Of a DNA stretch of 64,000 bases, positions 36,705-45,575 are shown piece after piece. The stretch lies in the NCBI RefSeq assembly GCF_017654315.1, contig NZ_CP072203.1:5766001-5830000 (forward strand), read 5' to 3'. Position numbers and translations under genes: made by a program. The notes beneath the pieces were generated by a model. That model saw only the letters and a list, made by a program, of their open reading frames with translations. It did not search any database and had not been told where the DNA came from. Position 1 is the first letter of the stretch. Each line of letters starts with the position of its first letter. This DNA is from Gordonia polyisoprenivorans. Its GTDB lineage: Bacteria > Actinomycetota > Actinomycetes > Mycobacteriales > Mycobacteriaceae.

Positions 36705-38141
36705 TCACGTGAAGCACGACAGGATCAGCACCATCGCCAATCCGACGACGCTGACGATGGTTTGGGTCGAGGTGTGAATTCTCGTGGCCTGCCCCAGGGT
36801 CATGCCGAAGGACTCCTTGACGAGCCAGAAGCCGGCGTGGTTCACGTAGTTCAGTCCGATCGAGCCCGCACCGATCGCCACGACCACCAGGGATGCCTGC
36901 CAGCTCCCCGATGAGGCAACAAGCGGCGCAACGATCCCCGTCGACGACACGATGCCCACGGTGGCCGAGCCGGTCGACGCGGAGAGCAGCAGGGCCAGCA
37001 GCCAGGCCAGCACGATCACCCCGATGTGCAGATGGGATGCCGCGGCAGCCACCGCGTCGCCGATGCCCGATCCCTTGAGTACGCCGTTGAACGCCCCACC
37101 GCCGCCGATGATCAGCAGGATGCCGACGATCGCCTTCAGACTCTCCGCACCGGAGCGCCGCAGTTCCTCGCCCTTGCGACCACGGGCGAAACCCAGGAAG
37201 AACAGCGCGTACAAGAATCCGATGAGCATCGCGATCACCGGCGTACCGACGAGGGTCGCGGCCTGCACGAACACATTTCCGCCGGGCCAGATGATCTCGG
37301 CGAGAGTGCGCACCAGCATGAGCACGACGGGCAACGCGATGGCACTCAACGCGATACCGATCGGCACCTCGGTTCGAACGCGCTCGGTGGTCGCGGCGCC
37401 GCCTGCCGGCACACCGGCACCGGCCAGGCTCCGCGCGGGCGCCGGCCCCGACGCCCCGGTGAACTGCTCGATCAGCATCGGATCGGGGTCGACGGTCACG
37501 CGGCTCTGCATGAAACGCGCGAACAGGGGGCCCGCGATCAGCACTGTCGGTACCGCACAGGCGAATCCGATCAGGATCGTCTTGCCGAGGTCGGCGTGCA
37601 GGCCGTCGATGGCCACCAACGGGCCGGGGTGCGGGGGCACCATGCCGTGCAGGGTCGCCAGCGCCGCGATGGTCGGGATCACCAGGATCACATACGGCGA
37701 GCGCACATCGGGCCGCTCCGCGCGGACGCGTTCGGCAACGCTGAACACCAACGGCAGCAAGATGATCAGACCGACCTCGAAGAACATGGGAATGCCGATG
37801 ACGAAGGCCGCCGCGGTCATCATCAGCGGCAGGGTCCGCGTGGTGGATCGATTGACGATCGCCTCGGCGATGCGATTGGTCGCCCCCGAATCGGCCATGA
37901 GTCGCCCCAACATCGTTCCCAGTGCAAGGGTCAGGCCCACGTCACCGAGGATGCTGCCGGCGCCGTCCTCCATGCTCGCCGCGAGGTCGTGGGGCGATTC
38001 ACCGGCCAGCAGCCCGGCTGCGACGGACACCACCAGAAGCGCCACGAACGGGTGGAGTTTGATCCTCGAATTGATGAGCAGGATGAGACAGGCGATGGCT
38101 CCCACCAGAACGAGTAGGAGATACCAACCATGTGCAGTCAC
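36705..38141 (-). CDS. GntP-family gluconate/organic-acid permease
   Basis: The 478-residue permease has 12-14 hydrophobic segments. GntP family features include the N-terminal KLHPFVALLVVSVAAGL, the loop MVPPHPGPLVAIDGL, and the GGGAFNGVLKGSGIGDAVA stretch, with STGSATVGIVSSTGI near the C-terminus. It should import gluconate or a related hydroxy acid with protons. The GTG at 38141 has AAGGGG upstream. A LacI-type gene and a perfect 18-bp palindrome lie immediately upstream, so it is probably repressed in the absence of substrate. No gluconate kinase gene is in the window. Confidence 0.9.
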   Translation of the reverse strand: MTAHGWYLLLVLVGAIACLILLINSRIKLHPFVALLVVSVAAGLLAGESPHDLAASMEDGAGSILGDVGLTLALGTMLGRLMADSGATNRIAEAIVNRSTTRTLPLMMTAAAFVIGIPMFFEVGLIILLPLVFSVAERVRAERPDVRSPYVILVIPTIAALATLHGMVPPHPGPLVAIDGLHADLGKTILIGFACAVPTVLIAGPLFARFMQSRVTVDPDPMLIEQFTGASGPAPARSLAGAGVPAGGAATTERVRTEVPIGIALSAIALPVVLMLVRTLAEIIWPGGNVFVQAATLVGTPVIAMLIGFLYALFFLGFARGRKGEELRRSGAESLKAIVGILLIIGGGGAFNGVLKGSGIGDAVAAAASHLHIGVIVLAWLLALLLSASTGSATVGIVSSTGIVAPLVASSGSWQASLVVVAIGAGSIGLNYVNHAGFWLVKESFGMTLGQATRIHTSTQTIVSVVGLAMVLILSCFT

Positions 38142-38189
38142 GAGAATTACACCCCTTCGTCACGAGCGTTCCGGACCGCGGTGGACCGT

Positions 38190-38207
38190 TCCGGAATCGA
38201 TTCCGGA
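38190..38207. promoter_or_regulatory. Perfect 18-bp palindrome, LacI-type operator
   Basis: TCCGGAATCGATTCCGGA is a perfect palindrome with the central CG typical of LacI/GalR-family operators. It lies between the short LacI gene and gntP, and a half-site-like GTTCCGGA occurs about 20 bp further from gntP's coding end of the gap. It is a good candidate for the repressor's site. Confidence 0.65.
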
Positions 38208-38253
38208 CGAGTATGAGCAGGCTCACACCGGAATGTCAACCGCGTGGCGGGAG

Positions 38254-38745
38254 CTACCGACCGGCCGCCGCGGACGTCTCCACGTGCTCGAGCAGCAGGG
38301 CGACGGCCTCGGCCGTGCGCGTCGGGATGTCGCCATCGGCGGTGCTCATCGTCACCGTCGGGACGCCGAGACCGCCGATATCGGTTCCGACGACGAGAAT
38401 GCCGTCGACCGACAGTGACCGGAGTGCAGAAGTCGACGGTCCGGTCGCCTCGGCGGCGACCACGAGCAGCTGATACCCACGCGCGGCGGCTGCGCTCGCC
38501 GCCGATCGCAGCAGGTCACCGGCAGCGTCGTCGTCGAGCGGCACGGAGATCGCCAAGACGCCGAAACGTCCGGTCCGCAGCGCCTGCGCCCCCCGATGGG
38601 GCTGGTACCCCATCGTCTCGGCGATCTCGGCGATGCGCGCACGAGTGGCCTCGCCGACCTCGTCACGGCCGGACAGCGCGCGGGAGGCGGTGGCCTTGCC
38701 GACACCGGCGGCGCGCGCCACATCGGCGAGCGACACCCGCTTCAT
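38254..38745 (-). CDS. Short LacI-family regulator (half effector domain)
   Basis: The 163-residue protein begins with a full LacI DNA-binding domain (KRVSLADVARAAGVGKATAS, hinge helix at YQPHRGAQALRTGR). It then has only about 105 residues of the periplasmic-binding-like domain, ending ETSAAAGR, where family members usually run to about 330-340 residues. AGGAGG seven bases before ATG 38745 fixes the start. The 112 bp after its stop contain no remainder in another frame, so this is a truncation or a naturally compact form, not a simple frameshift. It lies just upstream of gntP on the same strand. Confidence 0.78.
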   Translation of the reverse strand: MKRVSLADVARAAGVGKATASRALSGRDEVGEATRARIAEIAETMGYQPHRGAQALRTGRFGVLAISVPLDDDAAGDLLRSAASAAAARGYQLLVVAAEATGPSTSALRSLSVDGILVVGTDIGGLGVPTVTMSTADGDIPTRTAEAVALLLEHVETSAAAGR

Positions 38746-38831
38746 CCGCCGGCCTCCTGAGGGACTCATGGTCGGAACACGACGTTCGGACATGAACTTG
38801 TTCACAGCATGGCACAAGCCTCCTACGCCCC

Positions 38832-38837
38832 TAGGCT
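38832..38837 (+). promoter_or_regulatory. -10 element (TAGGCT) for a leaderless transcript
   Basis: TAGGCT ends six bases before the ATG at 38844, which would put the transcript start on the start codon. No ribosome-binding site is present. Confidence 0.45.
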
Positions 38838-38843
38838 GGTCCC

Positions 38844-39662
38844 ATGACACAGCCGGCGCGCATTGCCGTTCAGGTCAAGCCCCAGCACGCCTCGTTCGCC
38901 GATCTGCGTCGCGCCGCGGCGCTGGTCGAGGAACTCGGCGCCGACATGCTGCTCACGTGGGATCACTTCTTTCCGTTGTCCGGTGATCCCGACGGCCGCC
39001 ATTTCGAGGCGTGGACCACCCTGTCGGCCTGGGCCGAATCGACCGACCGCGTCGAGTTGGGCGTTCTGGTCTCGTCCGTGGGTTACCGGAACCCGAACCT
39101 GTTGGCCGACATGGCACGCACCGTCGACCACATCAGTGCGCGTGACGGTACGGGCCGGTTGATCCTCGGCATCGGCGCCGGCTGGTTCGAGCGCGACTAC
39201 ACCTCCTACGGATTCGAATTCGGCACGGTGGCACAACGTTTGCGGGCCCTCGACGACGATCTACCGGCGATCCGGGAGCGCTGGGACCGGCTGAATCCGG
39301 TTCCCACGCGCAGAATCCCGATCCTCATCGGCGGTGGCGGCGAGAAGGTGACCCTGCGGATCGCCGCGCAGCACGCCGACATCTGGCACGGCTTCGGTGA
39401 CGCCGAGACCATCGCCCACAAGCACCGGGTGCTCGACGACTGGTGCGTTCGGGTCGGGCGCGATCCCGGCGAGATCGTGCGCTCGGCCGGGGTGAGCCCG
39501 AAGCCGGGACGCTTTCCCGAGGATCTCGACGACTATCCGGCGTCGGCGGAGAAGTTGTACGCCGTCGGTACGCGGATCTTCACCGTCGGACTCGAGGCCC
39601 CGACCTGGGATCCCGGACCCATCCGCGATCTGGTCGCCTGGCGCGACGCGCGCAACGCCTGA
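38844..39662 (+). CDS. LLM-class F420-dependent oxidoreductase
   Basis: The 272-residue TIM-barrel protein belongs to the luciferase-like monooxygenase class; the shorter form without insertions is typical of F420-dependent actinobacterial oxidoreductases. Visible features are ADMLLTWDHFFPL, GVLVSSVGYRNPNLLADMARTVDHIS, the cofactor loop LGIGAGWFERDY and PILIGGGGEKVTLR. It should move hydride between F420 and a small organic substrate. It is single, divergent from the LacI-type gene. The substrate is unknown. Confidence 0.85.
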   Translation: MTQPARIAVQVKPQHASFADLRRAAALVEELGADMLLTWDHFFPLSGDPDGRHFEAWTTLSAWAESTDRVELGVLVSSVGYRNPNLLADMARTVDHISARDGTGRLILGIGAGWFERDYTSYGFEFGTVAQRLRALDDDLPAIRERWDRLNPVPTRRIPILIGGGGEKVTLRIAAQHADIWHGFGDAETIAHKHRVLDDWCVRVGRDPGEIVRSAGVSPKPGRFPEDLDDYPASAEKLYAVGTRIFTVGLEAPTWDPGPIRDLVAWRDARNA

Positions 39663-39686
39663 CGTCACCACCGGCGCCGCTGTCCA

Positions 39687-39698
39687 ATTGTTGACAAT
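39687..39698. promoter_or_regulatory. Candidate GntR operator upstream of ectoine operon
   Basis: ATTGTTGACAAT is a dyad with the arms ATTGT and ACAAT, 28 bases before the first gene of the catabolic operon. The same 12 bases occur at 51784-51795 upstream of the GntR gene. The spacing and arms fit the (T)TGT-N2-ACA(A) sites of FadR-subfamily GntR regulators. Confidence 0.65.
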
Positions 39699-39725
39699 CC
39701 GACGATTGGCCGTCACCGTGGTCCC

Positions 39726-41018
39726 ATGACCGCCGTCGAACACCTCACCCAGACCGCGACCTTGTCCCCCATCCTCAAACAGGCCACGCCGGTGATCGTC
39801 GATCACGCGCAGGGCTCGTGGGTGTACGGGACCGACGGCCAGTCCTACCTCGACTTCACCACCGGCATCGGGGTCACCAGCACCGGCCATTGCCACCCGC
39901 GGGTGGTCGCCGCCGCTCAGGAGCAGTGCGCCAAGGTCATTCACGCCCAGTACACGACGGTCATGCATCCGCCGTTGCTCGAACTGACGGCGAAACTCGG
40001 CGGGGTCCTCCCGCTCGGCCTCGACTCGGTGTTCTACGCGAACTCCGGGTCGGAGGCCGTCGAGGCCGCAATCCGACTGGCCCGGATGGCCACAGCGCGG
40101 CCCAACATCGTTGTGTTCCAGGGTGGTTTTCACGGACGCACCGTCGCCGCGGCCAGCCTCACCACCGCGGGCACCCGGTTCTCCGCAGGCTTCTCCCCAC
40201 TGATGGGCGGGGTGCACATGGCCCCGTTTCCCTACGCCTACCGCTACGGCTGGGACACCGAGACCGCCGTCGATTTCGCCCTCACCGAACTCGACTACCT
40301 GCTCACCTCACGCGTGGCGCCCGACGACACCGCCGCCTTCCTCATCGAACCCGTCCTCGGCGACGGCGGCTATCTCCCCACTCCCCCAAGGTTTCTCGCC
40401 GGATTGCGCGAGCGCGCCGATCGCCACGGCATCCTACTGATCCTCGACGAGGTCCAGGCCGGCTTCGGTCGCACCGGACGGTTCTGGGGCCACCAGCATG
40501 CCCCGATCAGCCCCGACATCCTGATCACCGCCAAGGGACTCGCCTCCGGCTTCCCGATCTCGGCGATCGCCGCACCCACCGACCTGATGGCCAAGGCCTG
40601 GCCGGGTTCGCAGGGCGGCACCTACGGCGGCAACGCCGTCGCCGCGGCAGCCGCGGTCGCCACCCTCGAGGTGATCGCCGAGGAGAACCTCGTCGACAAC
40701 GCCGCCATCCGCGGAGAGCAACTCCTCACCGGTATCCGCGAGGTGACCGCCGGACTCGACACCGTCGGCGACGTCCGCGGACTCGGCCTGATGATCGGCA
40801 TCGAATTCGTCACCCGCGACGGTGACCGTCGCATACCCGACGCCGCGACCGCACTCGCGGTTCAGCGCGCCACCACCGCCCACGGGTTGCTGACCCTGAC
40901 CTGCGGTCCTGCGGGCAATGTGGTGCGCCTGATCCCCGCACTCGTCGTCACCGCCGACGAGATCGCGCTCGGGATCGAACGCTTTGGCGCTGCGGTGCAT
41001 TCGGTTCTCGGAGCATGA
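39726..41018 (+). CDS. Class III aminotransferase (diaminobutyrate/GABA type)
   Basis: The 430-residue PLP enzyme has the class III layout. The PLP-phosphate region is YANSGSEAVEAAIRLAR, the ring-stacking segment GGFHGRT, the Asp-containing LILDEVQAGFGRTGRFW, and the Schiff-base lysine ITAKGLASGFP. The sequence is of the GabT/4-aminobutyrate type. In an ectoine operon its most likely job is transamination of 2,4-diaminobutyrate to aspartate-semialdehyde (the DoeD step). It is the first gene of the plus-strand operon and seven bases ahead of the YdiJ-like gene. GABA or another omega-amino acid remains possible. Confidence 0.85.
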   Translation: MTAVEHLTQTATLSPILKQATPVIVDHAQGSWVYGTDGQSYLDFTTGIGVTSTGHCHPRVVAAAQEQCAKVIHAQYTTVMHPPLLELTAKLGGVLPLGLDSVFYANSGSEAVEAAIRLARMATARPNIVVFQGGFHGRTVAAASLTTAGTRFSAGFSPLMGGVHMAPFPYAYRYGWDTETAVDFALTELDYLLTSRVAPDDTAAFLIEPVLGDGGYLPTPPRFLAGLRERADRHGILLILDEVQAGFGRTGRFWGHQHAPISPDILITAKGLASGFPISAIAAPTDLMAKAWPGSQGGTYGGNAVAAAAAVATLEVIAEENLVDNAAIRGEQLLTGIREVTAGLDTVGDVRGLGLMIGIEFVTRDGDRRIPDAATALAVQRATTAHGLLTLTCGPAGNVVRLIPALVVTADEIALGIERFGAAVHSVLGA

Positions 41019-41025
41019 TCAGCTC

Positions 41026-44000
41026 ATGACAGGTGTGGCGCAGCGGGCGGTGGGGCCTGTTCCCGATGCCGACGACGCGGCCGGCGCGCTCCTCGACGAC
41101 CTGACCGCCCACGATCTGCTCGTCGACGCCTCGACCCGCCGGCGCGCGGAATACTCCTACGACGCCTCCAACTATCGGGTACCTCCGCTGGCGGTGGTGT
41201 TCCCCCGCAATGCTGACGAGGTCGCACTCACCGCACGGCTGTGCCACCGCCACGAGGTGCCGATCATCGCCCGCGGCGGCGGAACCTCCATGGCGGGCAA
41301 CGCGATCGGCGCCGGCATCGTCATCGACCTGTCGCGGCACATGCGGACGGTCGGCGTCGTCGACGCCGACTCACGCACGGTCACCGCCGATTCCGGGGTG
41401 ATCCTCACCGAACTCGCCGCGCAGGTGCGCGCCCGCACCGACGGTCGGCTGACCTTCGCCCCCGATCCGTCGTCGGCGTCGCGGGCCACCCTGGGCGGTG
41501 CGATCGGCAACGACGCCTGCGGCAATCACTCGGTTCGCCACGGACGCACCAGCGATCATGTCGAGGCACTGCATCTGGTGACCGCCGACGGTCTACGCCT
41601 CACCGCCACCCGGACCGGGGTGCATGCCACCGAGCCCGACGACGCCGAGGCCGATTCCCGCGCAACCGAACTCACCGCGGCACTGCGCGATCTCGTCGGC
41701 CGCAATCTCGCGATCCTGCGCACCGACCTCGATACCATTCCGCGCCAGGTGTCGGGGTATCACCTCTCACACCTGTTGCCGGAGCACGGTTTCGACGTCG
41801 CTCGGGCGCTCGTCGGCAGCGAGGGCGGCTGCGCGATCGTCACCTCGGCCGTCGTTCGTCTGGTACCCGTGCCGACCTCACAGCTGCTGCTCTGTGTCGG
41901 CTATCGCTCTGTCGCCGACGCCGCACGCGACGTGCCGGCCATCCTGCCGTTCGAGCCGTCGGCGATCGAGGGGATCGACCGCAAGATCGTCTCCACCATG
42001 GCCGCCCGACGCGGACCGGACTCGGTCGCCGGACTTCCCGACGGTGACGCGTGGCTGTTCATCGATCTCGACGACACCAGCGCGGCAGCACAATCGGCGG
42101 TCGACGTACCGGCCACCATCGATCGCCTGCTCGCCGAGCTACGCGCGACCGGCCGCATGGTGGACGCGACCGTCGTCTCCGACCCCGCGGTGCGGTCATC
42201 GCTGTGGCGGGTCCGTGAGGACGGCGCGGGACTCTCGGCCCGCCTGATCACCGAGGACCACACCTACGAGTCGTGGCCCGGATGGGAGGATGCCGCCGTC
42301 GCACCCGATCGTCTTGCCGACTACCTCGTCGACTTCAAGCGACTTCTCGACGAGCACGGCCTCACCGGCGTCATGTACGGCCACTTCGGCGCCGGGTGTA
42401 TGCACGTGCGCATCACCTTCGATCTACGCACCACCGAGGGCCGTTCGGTCATGCGCCGATTCTGTACGGATGCAGCGCATCTGGTGGTGTCGCACGGCGG
42501 ATCGCTGTCGGGTGAGCACGGCGACGGGCGAGCGCGTTCGGAGTTGTTGCCGATCATGTATTCACCGGAGATGTTGCGCGCCTTCGACGATTTCAAGCGA
42601 CTCTGGGATCCGTTGGGGCTCCTCAACCCGACGGCCGTCGTCGAGCCTGCGCCGATCACCGCCGATCTGGCTCTCGCCGAGGTGCCGAATCGGGTGTGGA
42701 TCGATGCCGGTTCGCTCGCCCAACAAGGCTCGAGTCTTACGGGATCGCTCGATTCCTTCATCCATTCCGTGCAGGGCTGCATCGGGGTGGGCCGGTGTCG
42801 TACCTCGTCCGGCGGCGTCATGTGCCCGAGTTATCGGGCCACCCGCGACGAGAAGGACTCCACCCGTGGTCGGGCACGCGTCCTTCAGGAGATGGTCCGC
42901 ACCGCGCCGACCGTCGAATCCGGTTGGCGGTCCACCGACGTCGCCGACGCCCTGGATCTGTGCCTGTCGTGCAAGGCGTGTTCCACCGATTGCCCGACGG
43001 GCGTCGACATGGCGTCCTACAAGTCGGAGTTCCTCGACCATCACTACCGCCGACGACTCCGTCCGGCGTCGCATTACTCCCTGGGCTGGATGCCGGCGTG
43101 GCTACCGCTCGCGACGGCTGCGGCACCGTTGATCAACCGGTCGATGGGTGCACCGCCGTTGCGCCGCTTGGCCGCTCGGCTCGGCGGCCTCGACGCTCGC
43201 CGCGCGATGCCCGCCTTCGCCACCCGCCGCGAGGTGCGCACCCACCTTGCCCCGCTGCCCGCGGTCACCGACACCACCGACACGGTCTTGCTGGTCGACA
43301 CCTTCACCCGAGCCTTCCGGCCGCACGTCGCCACCGCCACCGCACGGTTGCTCGGCGCCACCGGTGAGAGCGTCGGCTGCCGCAGCGACGCCTGCTGCGG
43401 GCTCACCTGGATCTCGACCGGGCAACTGTCTCGGGCCCGAAAGACCCTCGCGCACACCGCCGAACTCCTCGACGACGGCACCGACCGGCCGATCGTGGTC
43501 CCCGAACCGAGTTGCGCCGCAGCCTTGCGCAAGGATCTTCCCGACCTCGTCGACACCGCCGCGGCCCGGCGGGTGTCCGCGCGTGTGCACAGCGTCGCCT
43601 CGATCGTCGGGCACCTGCTCGACGCCGGCTTCACCCCCACCGGTCTCCCGACGGCGGTCACGCTGCAAACCCACTGCCACGAGTACGCGACGTTCGGCGC
43701 CGGCACCGGTGCACAGGTACTGTCGCGACTCGGCGTGCAGGTCCGCACCGCCGACGGATGCTGCGGTGTGGCAGGCAACTTCGGGTTCGAACGCGGCCAC
43801 TACGACGTCAGTGTCGCCGTCGCCGAGCACGCCCTCGCACCGGCCCTGCGCGCCGACTCCACCACGCCGGTCGTGACCGACGGATTCAGTTGCGCGATGA
43901 GCGTCGAGCACCTCACCGCCACCGACCCACTGATCAACGCCACCGGTATCCATCTCGCCGAACTCCTCGCACCCGCGCCGACAGCGCCCCCGATCACGCC

Positions 44001-44034
44001 GAGAGCGCCCGACACCCATGGAGGTTCCGCATGA
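41026..44034 (+). CDS. YdiJ-like FAD/Fe-S D-2-hydroxyacid dehydrogenase
   Basis: The 1002-residue protein fuses an FAD-binding PCMH domain (about residues 40-260, with IIARGGGTSMAGNAIG and GGAIGNDACGNHSVRHG), a D-lactate-dehydrogenase-type C-terminal FAD domain (to about 535, with YGHFGAGCMHVR and GEHGDGRARSE), a two-[4Fe-4S] ferredoxin module (CIGVGRCR...CPSYR, CLSCKACSTDCPTG), and two CCG domains (CRSDACCGLTW; DGCCGVAGNFGFE). This is the arrangement of E. coli YdiJ, a D-2-hydroxyglutarate dehydrogenase. ATG 41026 was chosen over an upstream TTG. Its stop overlaps the next gene (ATGA), so it is firmly in the operon although no hydroxyacid step is known in ectoine breakdown. Confidence 0.88.
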   Translation: MTGVAQRAVGPVPDADDAAGALLDDLTAHDLLVDASTRRRAEYSYDASNYRVPPLAVVFPRNADEVALTARLCHRHEVPIIARGGGTSMAGNAIGAGIVIDLSRHMRTVGVVDADSRTVTADSGVILTELAAQVRARTDGRLTFAPDPSSASRATLGGAIGNDACGNHSVRHGRTSDHVEALHLVTADGLRLTATRTGVHATEPDDAEADSRATELTAALRDLVGRNLAILRTDLDTIPRQVSGYHLSHLLPEHGFDVARALVGSEGGCAIVTSAVVRLVPVPTSQLLLCVGYRSVADAARDVPAILPFEPSAIEGIDRKIVSTMAARRGPDSVAGLPDGDAWLFIDLDDTSAAAQSAVDVPATIDRLLAELRATGRMVDATVVSDPAVRSSLWRVREDGAGLSARLITEDHTYESWPGWEDAAVAPDRLADYLVDFKRLLDEHGLTGVMYGHFGAGCMHVRITFDLRTTEGRSVMRRFCTDAAHLVVSHGGSLSGEHGDGRARSELLPIMYSPEMLRAFDDFKRLWDPLGLLNPTAVVEPAPITADLALAEVPNRVWIDAGSLAQQGSSLTGSLDSFIHSVQGCIGVGRCRTSSGGVMCPSYRATRDEKDSTRGRARVLQEMVRTAPTVESGWRSTDVADALDLCLSCKACSTDCPTGVDMASYKSEFLDHHYRRRLRPASHYSLGWMPAWLPLATAAAPLINRSMGAPPLRRLAARLGGLDARRAMPAFATRREVRTHLAPLPAVTDTTDTVLLVDTFTRAFRPHVATATARLLGATGESVGCRSDACCGLTWISTGQLSRARKTLAHTAELLDDGTDRPIVVPEPSCAAALRKDLPDLVDTAAARRVSARVHSVASIVGHLLDAGFTPTGLPTAVTLQTHCHEYATFGAGTGAQVLSRLGVQVRTADGCCGVAGNFGFERGHYDVSVAVAEHALAPALRADSTTPVVTDGFSCAMSVEHLTATDPLINATGIHLAELLAPAPTAPPITPRAPDTHGGSA

Positions 44035-45524
44035 CCACCACCGAATCCCGCACCGTCCCGGCCATCGCGGGCATCCACACCGACCTCCTCATCGACGGCC
44101 ACTGGCAGCCTGCGGCATCGGGCCGGCGGTTCGATGTGGAGAACCCGGCCACCGGGGAGATCCTGGCGTCGGTCGCCGACGCCGGAGCCGACGACGCGCT
44201 GGCCGCGGTGCGGGTCGCCGCCGACACGCAGGCGCGGTGGGCCGCGACGAGTCCTCGCGAGCGTAGCGAGATCCTTTATCGGGCTTACCAAATCATCATC
44301 GATCGCACCGACGAGTTCGCCGCGGTGATGACCGCAGAGATGGGTAAGCCGTTGGCCGAGGCGCGGGGTGAGGTCGCCTACGGCGCCGAGTTCTTCCGAT
44401 GGTTCGCCGAGGAGGCGGTGCGTATCAGCGGTGACGCCACCACCACCGGCGACGGCGGTAACCGGATCGTCGTCACCCGCCGCCCGGTCGGTCCGTGCGT
44501 ACTGATCACGCCGTGGAACTTCCCGCTGGCCATGGGAACCCGCAAGATCGGGCCGGCCGTCGCGGCCGGGTGCACGATGGTGTTCAAACCCGCCGAGCTC
44601 ACCCCGTTGACCTCGCTGTTGCTCGCCGACGTGCTGCGTGAGGCCGGTCTGCCCGACGGCGTCCTCAACGTCGTCACCACCACCGATCCCGGAGCCGTCG
44701 TCGGGGCGTGGATGGCGTCGGGTCTGGCCCGCAAGGTCAGTTTCACCGGCTCCACCGAAGTCGGCAAGCTGCTCATCGCCCAGGCCGCCGAGCAAGTCAT
44801 GCGCACGTCGATGGAGTTGGGCGGCAACGCCCCGTTCATCGTGTGCGACGACGCCGACGTCACCCGCGCCGTCGACGCCGTGATGGTCGCGAAGATGCGC
44901 AACATGGGACAGGCGTGCACCGCCGCGAACCGGATCTTCGTACACCGCAGCGTGTTCGACGAGTTCGCCGACGCGCTCACCGAGCGGATGAGCGCCCTGA
45001 CCGTCGGTGACGGCGCAGTCGAGGGCACCACCGTCGGACCGCTCATCGAGGAGAAAGCCGTCGCCAAGGTCGAACGTCTCGTCGCCGACGCCGTCGACCG
45101 CGGCGCCCAGGTGCGTTGCGGCGGTGCCCGCGTCGACGGCGCCGGGCATTTCTACCTGCCGACCGTGCTGACCGAGGTCGATCCCGACGCCGACCTTGTC
45201 CACACCGAGATCTTCGGTCCGGTCGCAGCCCTGATCCCCTTCGACGGCAACGGTATCGACGCAGATCAGAAGGTCCTCTCCCTCGCCAACTCCACGCCGT
45301 GGGGACTTGTCGGTTACGTTTGCAGTGAGAACGCCGACCGGCTGTCCGATCTCGCCGATGCCCTCGAGGTCGGGATGGTCGGTCTCAACACCGGGCTGGT
45401 CTCCAACCCCGCAGCACCGTTCGGCGGGATCAAACAGTCGGGCCTGGGTCGCGAAGGTGGCCGGCTGGGCATCGAGGAGTTCCTCGACGTCAAATACACC
45501 TCCAGCCCGGTCCGTCGGCGCTGA
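44031..45524 (+). CDS. Aldehyde dehydrogenase, semialdehyde type (DoeC role)
   Basis: The 497-residue NAD(P)-dependent enzyme is a complete aldehyde dehydrogenase: LITPWNFPLAMG, VSFTGSTEVGK, the catalytic Glu in MELGGNAPF, the catalytic Cys in MGQACTAANRIF and EIFGPVA near the C-terminus. The overall sequence is that of succinate-semialdehyde dehydrogenases. GGAGG precedes the ATG, which overlaps the YdiJ-like gene's stop. In the ectoine route DoeC oxidises aspartate-semialdehyde to aspartate, and this enzyme is the natural candidate. Succinate-semialdehyde oxidation is the alternative. Confidence 0.85.
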   Translation: MTTTESRTVPAIAGIHTDLLIDGHWQPAASGRRFDVENPATGEILASVADAGADDALAAVRVAADTQARWAATSPRERSEILYRAYQIIIDRTDEFAAVMTAEMGKPLAEARGEVAYGAEFFRWFAEEAVRISGDATTTGDGGNRIVVTRRPVGPCVLITPWNFPLAMGTRKIGPAVAAGCTMVFKPAELTPLTSLLLADVLREAGLPDGVLNVVTTTDPGAVVGAWMASGLARKVSFTGSTEVGKLLIAQAAEQVMRTSMELGGNAPFIVCDDADVTRAVDAVMVAKMRNMGQACTAANRIFVHRSVFDEFADALTERMSALTVGDGAVEGTTVGPLIEEKAVAKVERLVADAVDRGAQVRCGGARVDGAGHFYLPTVLTEVDPDADLVHTEIFGPVAALIPFDGNGIDADQKVLSLANSTPWGLVGYVCSENADRLSDLADALEVGMVGLNTGLVSNPAAPFGGIKQSGLGREGGRLGIEEFLDVKYTSSPVRRR

Positions 45525-45575
45525 CACCCACCGGCCGAACCAGGAGAAGCCACGACGCCACGAAGGAGGCGATGA

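Noticed and set aside
36692..36712. Two TCACGTGA palindromes at the end of gntP
   Set aside because: They are short, one overlaps the stop codon, and no T-tract follows, so a terminator or operator call is not supported.
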